From an uncultured Lachnospiraceae bacterium (GTDB taxonomy: Bacteria; Bacillota; Clostridia; Lachnospirales; Lachnospiraceae): a stretch of DNA of 64,000 nucleotides. A program made the translations under genes and the position numbers. Under the pieces are notes generated by a model. The model made no database searches. It was not told where the DNA came from and saw nothing but the letters and a program-made list of their open reading frames with translations. Location of the stretch: the NCBI GenBank assembly GCA_910584845.1, contig CAJUDH010000014.1, positions 18,064-82,063 of the forward strand, read 5' to 3'. Shown one piece after another: positions 28,844 through 37,655 of this stretch; positions within the stretch are counted from its first letter, which is position 1, and each line of letters begins with the position of its first letter.

Positions 28844-30544
28844 CTACCCCTTTTTTGCCAGATACATCCGGGCTTCATACGGCCGCAATATTCCGGCCTC
28901 CTCCGGACCGGGCCCGGCCCCCGCATCCTCATAATTCCCGATTAAAAGAGTTTCTTTTTCCCAGCTTGCAATCAGGTTGCATTTTGCCGGCTCCCCGAAG
29001 AAATTGCACAACACCAGCAGACGGTGCCCCTCATCCTCCCTCAGATAAGCGAACACCTTCTCATCCTCTTCCAGCAAAAGCTTAAACCGCCCGTCCGTCA
29101 GCACCGGATACCCTTTGCGCAAAGCTACCAGCTTCCGGTAATACTCAAACACCGACCCTGGGACGCCCACCTGGTTTGCGGCATTTATATCCCGGTAATT
29201 CGGGTTCACCCGGATCCATGGCTCCCCGTTTGTAAACCCGGCATTTTCACTGCCGTCCCACTGCATGGGGGTCCGGGCATTATCCCTGCCTTTTGCATAG
29301 ATGGATGCCATGACTTCTTCTTCCCGGTACCCTGCTTGTACCCGCTCCCGGTACATATTCCGGGTTTCAATATCCCGGTAATCTTCTATGGGGTATTTCA
29401 CATTGGTCATCCCCAGCTCTTCCCCCTGGTAGATATAAGGCGTCCCCTGCATCCCGTGGAGCAGCGTTGCTAACATTTTTGCCGACTCTGCCCGGTACTT
29501 GCCGTCATCCCCCCACCGGGATACAATCCGGGGCAAATCATGGTTATCCCAAAACAAGCTGTTCCAGCCGCAGCCATAAAGGCTGACTTGCCAGCGGTTC
29601 AAAACCTCCTTCAGCTTCAAAAACGGCAACGGTGCCAAATCCCATTTCTGCTTCCCTTCCTGCTTGTCCAGTTCGATATGCTCAAACTGGAACACCATAG
29701 AAAATTCGCTTCCGTCCGGGCAGCTATAGAGCTTGGCAAGCTCCGGGGACGCGCCCCATGCTTCCCCTACGGTAACCAGGTCCCCTTTTTGAAAAGTTTC
29801 CCGGCTTAACTCCCGGATATAGGTGTGGAGCATAGGGCCATTTCCGGTAATTTTCTCATCCGGGGCTTTGGCGATCTGGTCAATTACATCCAGGCGGAAA
29901 CCGCCCACCCCTTTCTCCATCCACCAGCCGATCATTTCATATATTTCCTGGCGCACTTTAGGGTTGTCCCAGTTTAAGTCCGGCTGCCTTACCGAAAACT
30001 GGTGAAAATAATATTGCCCCAGCTGCGGCACCCATTCCCAGGCCGATCCGCCAAAACATGCCCGCATATCATTGGGCGGCGCCCCCGGCTCCCCATCCCT
30101 CCACACATAATAATCATGGTAGGGGTTGTCCTTCCCCGACTTTGCCTCCAAAAACCAAGGATGCTCGTCAGAGGTATGGTTCAGGACCAGGTCCATGATA
30201 ATACGTATGCCATGTTCCCCTGCTTTTGCAATCAACTGTTCCATGTCTTCAAGGCTTCCGAACATAGGGTCGATGTCCTGGTAATCGGAAATATCATACC
30301 CATTGTCATCCTGGGGCGATTTGCACACCGGTGAAAGCCACACCGCATCCACCCCCAGCGCCTCTAGGTAATCTAACCGCCGGATAATCCCCTGCAGGTC
30401 CCCGATGCCGTCCCCATTGCTGTCCTGGAAACTCCGGGGGTAGATCTGGTAAATCACGGCGTCCTTCCACCATTTCCTGCCGGAGCCAAGCCCTCCCGGT
30501 ATCCCCCCTTTCTGCCCTGCCTTCTGCCAATCTCCTTGTCCCAT
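28844..30544 (-). CDS. Alpha-1,6-glucosidase, GH13 subfamily 31 (dextran glucosidase type)
   Basis: 566 residues, cytoplasmic (no signal peptide). GH13 motifs: DLVLNHTSDEHPWF, nucleophile Asp in GGFRLDVIDQIAK, acid/base Glu in TVGEAWG and the third acid in FWDNHDLPR. The Val directly after the nucleophile (FRLDVI) marks alpha-1,6-specific members such as oligo-1,6-glucosidase and dextran glucosidase. It would release glucose from imported isomalto-oligosaccharides. ATG 30544 has AAAGGAG upstream; ATG 30568 is possible. It is first in the regulator operon, so import regulators and intracellular enzyme are co-expressed. Confidence 0.92.
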   Translation of the reverse strand: MGQGDWQKAGQKGGIPGGLGSGRKWWKDAVIYQIYPRSFQDSNGDGIGDLQGIIRRLDYLEALGVDAVWLSPVCKSPQDDNGYDISDYQDIDPMFGSLEDMEQLIAKAGEHGIRIIMDLVLNHTSDEHPWFLEAKSGKDNPYHDYYVWRDGEPGAPPNDMRACFGGSAWEWVPQLGQYYFHQFSVRQPDLNWDNPKVRQEIYEMIGWWMEKGVGGFRLDVIDQIAKAPDEKITGNGPMLHTYIRELSRETFQKGDLVTVGEAWGASPELAKLYSCPDGSEFSMVFQFEHIELDKQEGKQKWDLAPLPFLKLKEVLNRWQVSLYGCGWNSLFWDNHDLPRIVSRWGDDGKYRAESAKMLATLLHGMQGTPYIYQGEELGMTNVKYPIEDYRDIETRNMYRERVQAGYREEEVMASIYAKGRDNARTPMQWDGSENAGFTNGEPWIRVNPNYRDINAANQVGVPGSVFEYYRKLVALRKGYPVLTDGRFKLLLEEDEKVFAYLREDEGHRLLVLCNFFGEPAKCNLIASWEKETLLIGNYEDAGAGPGPEEAGILRPYEARMYLAKKG

Positions 30545-30781
30545 ATCCCTTTCTCCTTTCTTTTCCATAGCTGTTTTTATCCTTCAGGCTTGCCCTCGCC
30601 TTTATTTTCATGGAATGCTTGCCGGCTTTTTTCTGCGACGGCCATTCCCTTCTATTCTAAAAAAATTTCTTGTATCTGTATAGGATAATTTTTACTGATT
30701 TATATTAATTTTTCTTTTCCATGCAAATCTACGGCGCAAAACCTATGCCCCCAGGCCGCGGGGTATCCCACAAAATTACTT

Positions 30782-31225
30782 TTGAAATCCTATTCCATCG
30801 GGAAAGCCCTCGTAATCGACTGCCGCAGGCTAAAAGAGGGTGAACCCATCACCATGGACCATATACGGGCATATGGAAAGAAAGCAGGCAATGCCGATTT
30901 TCTGCTTTTGAACCTTGGCTGGGACAAACGTTGGGGAACCGCCTCCTACTTTGGCGACTATCCCTGTGTCGATGAGGAAGTCCTGGACTATATCATTCAA
31001 GGGGATTATAAAGGAATTGGCTTTGACGTCATCGGGCTGGACCCCATTGCCGACGGGAACCTGACAAGACACAAAAAATTATTCTGAAACTGTGATATTG
31101 TAAACATAGAAAACCTGAAAAACCTTGACTTATGTGGGAGCGGCCTGTTCTGGTTTGGCTGTTACCCTCTAAAGATTGGCCACGGTGACGGATCCCCCGT
31201 CCGGGCGGCCGCATGGTTTGAATAG
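30782..31225 (+). pseudogene. Cyclase/kynurenine-formamidase family gene, truncated and with an in-frame TGA
   Basis: The frame encodes IGKALVIDCRRLKEGEPI, FLLLNLGWDKRWGT, GIGFDVIGLDPIAD and, after a TGA at 31085-31087, continues in the same frame with NIENLKNLDLCGSG and GHGDGSPVRAAAWFE to TAG 31223. This matches the middle and end of metal-dependent cyclase-family hydrolases. About 60-70 N-terminal residues, including the HxGTHxDxPxH metal motif, are missing. No ribosome site precedes it. A nonfunctional remnant is the simplest reading. Confidence 0.75.
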
Positions 31226-31274
31226 GGCGTCCCGTTTGGCGGGCGGCCGAAACATACCGGCCTTGTGCCCTTTC

Positions 31275-31327
31275 GCCCTTCCCCCTCCGAAGCCCCTCAG
31301 CCTATGGGGCCGGAACCGGGGAAGGGC
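31275..31327. repeat. Long GC-rich nested hairpin
   Basis: GCCCTTCCCC (31275-31284) and GGGGAAGGGC (31318-31327) pair perfectly over 10 bp, enclosing an inner CCCC/GGGG stem. No T tract follows. It lies between the cyclase remnant and the lipoprotein gene. Confidence 0.45.
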
Positions 31328-31387
31328 TTCCTCAAACCAGGGCCGGCTGCACCCAGTATTTCCTCCGGCCCCGTCTGCCAGGCCCGG

Positions 31388-32701
31388 TTATCCTAAAGAA
31401 AGCTCCTCTTTCAGCTTTTCAAAGCTCATAACCGGCTCTAGCGGTTCATATCCCCCCACATCATAGGATGCGCACTCTTCTTCGGTAGCCTCGATGCCAT
31501 TGACATAATTCACCCCGTACTTCCCGAAGGAACCCATTTCCTCTTCGTCCAAAATGCCGTTGCGGTTGGAATCGTCAAAATTATAGGTTTCAACCTGCAC
31601 AACCGCATCCATGGAATGGCCCTTTCCTACCGTCATATAAGTAGTGTACAGGACCGCCCCCGCATAGTCGGAATTGTAATTCCTCAAACTGTTCTTTCCG
31701 GGAGAATACTCATAGCCGGCATTTCCCATGGCGCCGTATGGCCAGCGGTCCATCAGGGTATACACCCGCCCTTTATCATAGGTATAAAGGCTGGTATAAT
31801 AACCGCGGGCACCGGCCACCAGTTCCGGAATATCGTCCCCGTCAAAATCGATCAGCCCATATTCCATTTCCGCCGTGCCCTCCAGCTGGCACAGCCGGCT
31901 AACCGCCTCATAGGCATCCTGCCAGCCGGCAAACTTCCCATTCCGCTTCCCGCCTGCAAGGAAATCCCGGATCCCGAATATAGACAGGGGATCCACCTGG
32001 GCAGTTAAGGTTTCCGACAGCTGCTTCTGGGGCATAAAGCAGGTTTCATAATCTTCCCCGTCCTCACAATGCCCATAATAAACGGCGGCAAAACGGGTAC
32101 CGCCATAGGTTGCCACCAATACAATATCTGTATGGTTATCATAGTTTATATCATAAAAGGATACGGCATCCAGGCTGTCGAACCCCAGGCCGGCCAACCG
32201 GTCCGGAACGTAGCCTTTTATGTCGGTTAAAACCGTCCCGTCTTGGATAATCTGCATATAAAAATCTTGGCCGTCCTGGGAGGGCCCATAAGGGACAAAC
32301 CAAACCTTGCCGTCATATTCGCTTAACTCCACCTCAAAAGCCTGCCCGGCAATACAGCCCTCCCCGAATTTGCTTTTTATGGCTTCTTCTTCCTGGGCTG
32401 TTTTTCCTGTATGTACCCCTTTGTTTCCGTCCCCCCTTTCCACCGTCCCTTCCGGCCCTGTTTGACCCTCCGCCTTACCGGCCTCATCTGCCCCTTCCGG
32501 CTTTGCCCTTTCCCCGGCCTCTGCCCCGCCCTCCTCCAAATCCAATGATATTTCCACCTGGCTCTCATGCCTGCCAGCCTGGGAAAACCCGTCGCCGCCG
32601 GTTTCCCCAGGCTGCCCACATGCCGTAAATATCCCCGCCACAAGCGTCACAGAAAGGGCTGCCGCGCTTTTTTTGGCCCATCCCTCTTTTTTGTAAAACA
32701 T
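31388..32701 (-). CDS. Lipoprotein with calcium-binding-like FG-GAP/EF-hand segments, function unknown
   Basis: 437 residues. A signal peptide (SAAALSVTLVAGIFTAC) gives a lipid-anchored exported protein. A long low-complexity Gly/Glu/Lys linker (~25-100) follows. The folded part has Asp-rich motifs typical of beta-propeller or EF-hand calcium loops: FYDINYDNHTDIVLVATYGG, LIDFDGDDIPELVAGARGYY and DDSNRNGILDEEEMG. I do not recognise a named family. GGGAGG at good spacing supports ATG 32701; a longer frame runs into the kptA end. It could be a surface binding or sensing protein. Confidence 0.75.
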   Translation of the reverse strand: MFYKKEGWAKKSAAALSVTLVAGIFTACGQPGETGGDGFSQAGRHESQVEISLDLEEGGAEAGERAKPEGADEAGKAEGQTGPEGTVERGDGNKGVHTGKTAQEEEAIKSKFGEGCIAGQAFEVELSEYDGKVWFVPYGPSQDGQDFYMQIIQDGTVLTDIKGYVPDRLAGLGFDSLDAVSFYDINYDNHTDIVLVATYGGTRFAAVYYGHCEDGEDYETCFMPQKQLSETLTAQVDPLSIFGIRDFLAGGKRNGKFAGWQDAYEAVSRLCQLEGTAEMEYGLIDFDGDDIPELVAGARGYYTSLYTYDKGRVYTLMDRWPYGAMGNAGYEYSPGKNSLRNYNSDYAGAVLYTTYMTVGKGHSMDAVVQVETYNFDDSNRNGILDEEEMGSFGKYGVNYVNGIEATEEECASYDVGGYEPLEPVMSFEKLKEELSLG

Positions 32702-32754
32702 GGTACTACCTCCCTTGCCACATACACGCCGGGCGGCATCCTTACCCCCACGGT

Positions 32755-33324
32755 TTAACCTTCCGTAATTTCCGTCCTTTTTTCCAAATACTCCACCGGC
32801 ACGGCTTTTACCAGCCATACCCTGTTTACCGACCGGTAAAACACATGCCCGTCCCTTCCCATCCGGCCGCTGCTTACCCGGTAAACCACCGGCTTCCCAT
32901 GGCGGCCCCCCACTTTGGCCGCCGTGTCCGCGTCCCCGGAAAGGTGGACGTACAGCCTTCCCCTAGGTTCCAGCCCAGTCCGGTCAATGGACTCCACATA
33001 TTTTTGCCCGGTTCCATGATACAGGTATTCCGGCGGCTCTGTAACCGGCAGCTCCACATCCACAGGGACGGAATGCCCTTGGTTTGCCCGTATCCGCGAC
33101 CTGTCGGGGCTGAACGAATAGCGCTGCTTCCCATCGGTCTTTACAATCTTTTCCAACATCTGCCGGTCAAAGGGCCTTGTCCTTTGCACCCCCCGAACCA
33201 GCTGGTCCACATCTGCCCATCCATGCCCGTCCAGTGTGATTCCGATTGCCTCCGGATGGTGGCGGAGGATCAAGCTGATATATTTGCTTGTACGGTTTAA
33301 GTCCTTATTCTCTTTCTTGTCCAT
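32755..33324 (-). CDS. kptA: RNA 2'-phosphotransferase (KptA/Tpt1 family)
   Basis: 189 residues. Tpt1/KptA enzymes transfer the internal 2'-phosphate of RNA to NAD+, giving ADP-ribose 1'',2''-cyclic phosphate; in eukaryotes this finishes tRNA splicing. The family motifs are clear: TSKYISLILRHHPEAIGI, GWADVDQLV, RYSFSPDRSRIRANQGHS, LYHGT and LYVHLSGD with a conserved VYRV strand. The bacterial role is uncertain, but RNA repair is suggested by the activity. M5 (33324) matches the usual family start better than M1 (33336). It sits ~6 kb from the Band-7/tRNA-like locus. Confidence 0.93.
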   Translation of the reverse strand: MDKKENKDLNRTSKYISLILRHHPEAIGITLDGHGWADVDQLVRGVQRTRPFDRQMLEKIVKTDGKQRYSFSPDRSRIRANQGHSVPVDVELPVTEPPEYLYHGTGQKYVESIDRTGLEPRGRLYVHLSGDADTAAKVGGRHGKPVVYRVSSGRMGRDGHVFYRSVNRVWLVKAVPVEYLEKRTEITEG

Positions 33325-33363
33325 ATTTGCCCCCATTTTTTCTTCCGTCGCTGCCCTGTCCCT

Positions 33364-34131
33364 TCATGCACCCTCAACTTCATAAGCCACATACTCATGG
33401 CTGAAATGGTAGCCTAATTTTTCTGCCAAAGCCACAGACCACTTGTTTTGGGCATCCCAGCTGGGGTACCACCCCCGCTTCAAACATTCCAGGATCAACT
33501 TGGCCCCGCAAATATAGGCAAGCCCATTCCTCCGGCAATCTTTTCTGGTATCAATTTCCACTTCTATCCCCCCTGGATAGCCGCTGTAAGAGGATGCACC
33601 GGAAACCGGTTCCCCTTTCCATAAGATTACAGCCCCCAGGCCATACTGCCGGTATCGGCCATAGCTTTCGTATTGGGACACCCAGTCCCTGCACCATCCG
33701 ATTTCCCTGCAACGCCAAAACAGCGTTTCGTCTATCATTTTCAATGTATATCCCCGGGGCAGCCCTTCCACTACAGCCTGCAATTTATCCCAGTCAAAAA
33801 CATCCGGCTCTTTCTTTGTCGCATAGCGCAAAACCTTTTTTGCTTTTTCTCGGAAAAGGCCCTCGATCACCCCGGCCCATGCTTCCTGTTGCGGGACCAG
33901 GATCCGGAAACCTTCTTTGCACCCGGTTGGCACATAGCCGGCCAGTTCACGGTTTGGCTCTCCTGCCAGAAAGCAGAAATCCCCCAACATACACATGGCG
34001 GAAGCCGGGTTTTCCAAGGAATCTGCATAAACTTTCCCCATTACGCCCTGCAAACAGGACCAGATTATGGTTTCCTGCCACCCGTCAAACAAGGGGGCGG
34101 CTTTTTCCGTCTGCCTTACTTCAAAAATCAT
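33364..34131 (-). CDS. GNAT family acetyltransferase (ZmaR-like, PF12746 type)
   Basis: 255 residues. The N-terminal half is variable (WSCLQGVMGKVYADSLENP, MLGDFCFLAGEP), and the C-terminal ~100 residues have the GNAT-like pattern IEVEIDTRKDCRRNGLAYICGAKLI followed by WDAQNKWSVALAEKLGYHF. This arrangement is that of PF12746 acetyltransferases, which include the zwittermicin resistance protein. Substrate unknown. Start ATG 34131 overlaps the TatD stop by 4 bp, so the two are co-translated. Confidence 0.82.
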   Translation of the reverse strand: MIFEVRQTEKAAPLFDGWQETIIWSCLQGVMGKVYADSLENPASAMCMLGDFCFLAGEPNRELAGYVPTGCKEGFRILVPQQEAWAGVIEGLFREKAKKVLRYATKKEPDVFDWDKLQAVVEGLPRGYTLKMIDETLFWRCREIGWCRDWVSQYESYGRYRQYGLGAVILWKGEPVSGASSYSGYPGGIEVEIDTRKDCRRNGLAYICGAKLILECLKRGWYPSWDAQNKWSVALAEKLGYHFSHEYVAYEVEGA

Positions 34132-34922
34132 GTAGCCTCCCTTACGATCCCGAAAATCCTCTCAGTATTCTGTTTTGCGTGGAAAATCAGCTCTTCTTCC
34201 GCCACTTTCCTATATTTTGCCACCTCCCTGGCCACATACACAATGTTTTCCGGCACGTTGATCCTGCTTAAGCCCGGTACGTTCCGGGGCGTCAGATAAG
34301 GGGCGTCTGTCTCAATCAATATCCGGTCTAAGGGGATTATTTTCACGGCTTCCCGAAGCCCTCCCCCCCTCCGGTCATCGCAGATCCATCCGGTGACCCC
34401 AATGGAAAAACCCATGGATAAATACAGCTCCAGCGTCTTTTGATCCCCGGTGAAGCAATGGACCACCGACTTCCGGCAAATATCCGGGTGCCTTTTCATC
34501 CTCTTGGCAAACTCCTGTGCCGCAGACCTTTCATGTAAAAACAATGGCTTGCCAAGGCGCTCTGCCAGCACAATATGCTTTTCCAGGCAACGGATCTGGT
34601 TCTCCTTAGAGGAAAACATCCGGTCAAAGTCAAGGCCGCATTCCCCAACCGCCACAATCCGGCTATTGCCGGTGACCAGCCGCTCAATCTGGTCAAAATC
34701 CTCTTTCCTTGCCGAATCCGCATTGTGGGGATGGATCCCCGCGGTCCCGTAAGCGTCATGGATCCTCACAAACCCGTCAATCTGCTGGTTCTCCCGGCGG
34801 TCCGTGCCGGTGAGGATACAACAGACCCCGGCCCCCGCCGCTTTGTCCAGGACCGCCTCCGGATCCGGGAACTGTTTACAAAATAAATTCAGCCCAATAT
34901 CATAATATGTTATGTTTTGCAT
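34128..34922 (-). CDS. TatD family metal-dependent hydrolase
   Basis: 264 residues. TatD proteins are TIM-barrel metal-dependent nucleases/hydrolases. Motifs: GTAGIHPHNAD, GECGLDFDRMFSSKENQ, PLFLHERSAAQEF, VVHCFTGDQKTLELYL and ILIETDAPYLTPR, giving the metal-binding His, Glu and Asp residues. The usual N-terminal HxH metal motif is absent: here the start reads YYDIGLNLFC, an unusual feature found in a TatD subgroup. ATG 34922 is selected by homology. The longer upstream frame overlaps YccF and is not supported. Confidence 0.9.
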   Translation of the reverse strand: MQNITYYDIGLNLFCKQFPDPEAVLDKAAGAGVCCILTGTDRRENQQIDGFVRIHDAYGTAGIHPHNADSARKEDFDQIERLVTGNSRIVAVGECGLDFDRMFSSKENQIRCLEKHIVLAERLGKPLFLHERSAAQEFAKRMKRHPDICRKSVVHCFTGDQKTLELYLSMGFSIGVTGWICDDRRGGGLREAVKIIPLDRILIETDAPYLTPRNVPGLSRINVPENIVYVAREVAKYRKVAEEELIFHAKQNTERIFGIVREAT

Positions 34923-35004
34923 ATATCCTATCCGCCCTTTCCCAAAAGCAGCCATGGCACCACCGGTTGCCATGGCCTGCCACCCCGTTGCCTTACCCTC
35001 CCCT

Positions 35005-35364
35005 TTAACGTACCTCCGCCCCAAAAGGCATCAGCGCCAGTTTTGCCAGCTTGAAATATTGCAGGCCAAAAGGGATCCCCACCAAAGTCATACAAAGCAA
35101 AACCCCAAGCACCAGATGTTCCAGCGCCAAGGGCAGCCCGGAAATCAAAAGCCAGATTACGTTCAGGAGAAATGAACCCGCCCCACCGCCGTAAGACACT
35201 TCCCTCCCAAAAGGGAAGAAACTAAGGGCCGCAAGCTTAAAGCACTGCAGGCCCACCGGAATCCCGATCACTGTAATACACCAAAAGCATCCGGCCAGGC
35301 ACCAGCTTAAGCCGCTGATAAAACCTCCAAAAATAAACCAGACTACATTTCCCAGACATCCCAT
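35005..35364 (-). CDS. YccF domain-containing membrane protein
   Basis: 119 residues with two copies of the YccF (DUF307) unit: WFIFGGFISGLSWCLAGCFWC with VIGIPVGLQCFKLAALSFFPFG, then VIWLLISGLPLALEHLVLGV with LVGIPFGLQYFKLAKLALMPFG. Each repeat has hydrophobic segments, giving about four helices. The family is inner-membrane and of unknown function. AGGAGG precedes the start, and it probably heads the transcript with TatD and GNAT. Confidence 0.92.
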   Translation of the reverse strand: MGCLGNVVWFIFGGFISGLSWCLAGCFWCITVIGIPVGLQCFKLAALSFFPFGREVSYGGGAGSFLLNVIWLLISGLPLALEHLVLGVLLCMTLVGIPFGLQYFKLAKLALMPFGAEVR

Positions 35365-35592
35365 ATCCTCTGTCTCCTCCTTATTTTCTTCCGGAACACC
35401 GTTTCAAACGATGCCGGATTCTTATAGTATATTCTTTTCGAAATGAGAACTTCCTATGCTGGCTCTTTTTCCCTCCCCCGTCTTTTTATTATCCCATATC
35501 CTGCCTGTTTTTTCAATTCCTTTCTTGCGCCTTGTGGAATTTGGCCCTGTTGGAAACCGGCGGCTGAGAACTTATCCTTTTTCCTTTTCCTC

Positions 35593-35621
35593 TTGACATT
35601 AGTACGAAATCATACTATAAT
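35593..35621 (+). promoter_or_regulatory. Consensus sigma-A promoter of the marR-MATE operon
   Basis: TTGACA (35593-35598), exactly 17 bp, and TATAAT (35616-35621): both boxes are perfect. The spacer is one arm of a perfect inverted repeat, so the regulator can block polymerase directly. The stretch 35365-35592 holds nothing else I can support. Confidence 0.85.
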
Positions 35622-35643
35622 TCGTTGTATGATTTCGTACTAA
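35599..35643. promoter_or_regulatory. Perfect 17-bp inverted repeat, MarR operator
   Basis: TTAGTACGAAATCATAC (35599-35615) and GTATGATTTCGTACTAA (35627-35643) are exact reverse complements, separated by 11 bp that contain the -10 box. Two MarR dimers could bind, or one dimer per arm (each arm also has a partial internal dyad). Autoregulation is the natural inference. Confidence 0.8.
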
Positions 35644-35736
35644 ACACGTTGCCGGATCCGGTTGGGGTGCCCCCTGCGTAGCCGGTTTGGCCGGACAGGC
35701 CACATCAGCAAGATTTAAGCCAAAAGGAGATTCCTT

Positions 35737-36174
35737 ATGAATTATGACCTTTCCAAAATAATGAAACGCCACAACCATTTATGCAGCGAAATTGAAGCCG
35801 TATACCACGAAATGTCTTTAAAGCTGGGGCTGTCGGACAGCGCCATGATTATCCTCTATACCCTATATGACAACGGGGAGGACTGCCTGCTGCAAGACAT
35901 CTGCCGCCGCTCCGGGCTTAGCAAACAGACCGTAAACTCCGCCATCCGCAAGCTGGAGGCCGAAGGCGTCTTGTATCTGGAGCCTGTAGGCCCCAAAGCC
36001 AAAAATGCCTGCCTGACCGAAACGGGGAAACGGTTGGCCAAACAGACGGCCGGGCGGGTCCTACAAATCGAAAATGAGATTTTTGCATCCTGGCCTTACG
36101 AAAACGTGCAAAAATATCTGGAATTAACAGAAGCTTTCCTCCTTGCCCTAAAGGACAAGGCGAAAAGCCTATGA
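35737..36174 (+). CDS. MarR family transcriptional regulator
   Basis: 145 residues with the winged helix-turn-helix of the MarR family (LLQDICRRSGLSKQTVNSAIRKLEAEGVL, given here in pieces: recognition helix SKQTVNSAIRKLE; wing YLEPVGPKAKNACLTETG). MarR repressors release DNA on binding small aromatics or drugs. It lies 13 bp before a MATE exporter and just after a perfect operator/promoter. So it very probably represses both genes. AGGAG precedes the ATG. Confidence 0.92.
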   Translation: MNYDLSKIMKRHNHLCSEIEAVYHEMSLKLGLSDSAMIILYTLYDNGEDCLLQDICRRSGLSKQTVNSAIRKLEAEGVLYLEPVGPKAKNACLTETGKRLAKQTAGRVLQIENEIFASWPYENVQKYLELTEAFLLALKDKAKSL

Positions 36175-36187
36175 AACGGAGGGTACT

Positions 36188-37534
36188 ATGAAAAAAACAG
36201 AAATCCAAGCAGCCCAGTTATCCGGGCATTTTAATTACAAACGCTTGCTGCGCTACACGTTCCCATCTATCATTATGCTTATTTTTACTTCCGTTTATGG
36301 GGTTGTGGACGGCTTTTTCGTTTCCAATTTTGTCGGCAAAACGGCTTTTACCGCCGTTAATTTTATTATGCCTGTCCTGCTGGTTTTAAGCAGCGCCGGA
36401 TTTTTGTTCGGCACCGGCGGCAGCGCCCTGATAGCCCTTACCATCGGGAAAGGCAACCGGGAAAAGGCAAACTCGGTTTTTTCCATGCTGGTATATATTT
36501 CCCTGGCATTTGGGGCCTTGCTGACTGTCTTCGGGATCCTTTTCCTTCGGCCCATTGCCGCTTTCCTCGGGGCAGAAGGGCAGCTTTTAGAGGATTGCGT
36601 CCTCTATGGCAAGGTCTTTCTCCTGGCCACCCCTGCCGCAATCCTCCAGTATGAATTCCAATGCCTGTTTGCCACTGCGGGCAAACCCCAGCTGGGGCTC
36701 TATATCACCTTTGCCGCCGGCATTGCCAACGCCGTGCTGGACGCCCTTTTTGTTGCCGTACTCCCATGGGGCCTCCCCGGGGCCGCCGCCGCTACCGGAA
36801 TCGGCCAATTCATCGGCGGTATCCTGCCCCTGGCCTATTTTGCCCGGCCTAACCATAGCCTCCTCCGGCTCACAAAAGCAAAATTTGACGGCAGGGCTTT
36901 CTTAAAAATTTGTACCAACGGTTCTTCCGAGCTAATGAGCAATATCTCCGCCTCCCTTGTGGGCATGTTGTACAATATACAGCTGCTGCGGTATGCCGGT
37001 GAGGATGGCGTTGCCGCATACGGGGTGCTCATGTATGTAAATTTCGTTTTTTTGGCTTCTTACATCGGATTTTCCGTCGGAACCTCCCCGGTGGTCGGGT
37101 ACCATTATGGCGCCGGGAATTTCGGCGAATTAAAAAGCCTGTTGAAAAAGAGCCTGGCTGTCGTCAGTGTCTTTGCCATACTTATGTTTGCCTCTTCCCT
37201 CCTTTTGGCAAAGCCCCTTTCCCTGATGTTTGTCAGCTATGACGCCGGGCTATTGGACATGACCCTCCACGCTTTCTCCATCTATGCCTTTTCGTTCCTG
37301 TTTGCCGGATTTGCCATTTTCGGCTCCGGGTTTTTCACGGCCCTCAACGACGGCCTTACCTCTGCGCTTGTCTCTTTCCTGCGCACGCTGGTTTTCCAGG
37401 TCCTGGCCGTACTCCTTTTGCCCCTTGCCTGGCAGCTGGACGGCATTTGGGCCTCTATGGTGGCAGCCGAATTCCTGGCTGTCCTTGTCGCCTCACTGTT
37501 CCTTATGGGGAAACGGAAAAAATATCATTATTAA
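36188..37534 (+). CDS. MATE family efflux transporter
   Basis: 448 residues with ~12 hydrophobic segments. Family features: LLRYTFPSIIMLIFTSVYGV, the SALIALTIGKGNREKAN loop and, in the second half, NGSSELMSNISASLVGMLYN. It is an ion-coupled multidrug exporter. GGAGGG lies just upstream and it is in an operon with the MarR regulator. The pair resembles others in this window (3.9 and 59.2 kb) but is intact. Substrate unknown. Confidence 0.92.
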   Translation: MKKTEIQAAQLSGHFNYKRLLRYTFPSIIMLIFTSVYGVVDGFFVSNFVGKTAFTAVNFIMPVLLVLSSAGFLFGTGGSALIALTIGKGNREKANSVFSMLVYISLAFGALLTVFGILFLRPIAAFLGAEGQLLEDCVLYGKVFLLATPAAILQYEFQCLFATAGKPQLGLYITFAAGIANAVLDALFVAVLPWGLPGAAAATGIGQFIGGILPLAYFARPNHSLLRLTKAKFDGRAFLKICTNGSSELMSNISASLVGMLYNIQLLRYAGEDGVAAYGVLMYVNFVFLASYIGFSVGTSPVVGYHYGAGNFGELKSLLKKSLAVVSVFAILMFASSLLLAKPLSLMFVSYDAGLLDMTLHAFSIYAFSFLFAGFAIFGSGFFTALNDGLTSALVSFLRTLVFQVLAVLLLPLAWQLDGIWASMVAAEFLAVLVASLFLMGKRKKYHY

Positions 37535-37655
37535 GCCTTGGTGTAACCGCACTTATAGATCTGCACCGGCAAAAGGGGGCCGCGCCTGCCGCTTCACCGG
37601 CGGCTGCAGCTGTCCGTAAGCAGAAGGATGTGTAATCCGGCCATACGCCAGGCTG

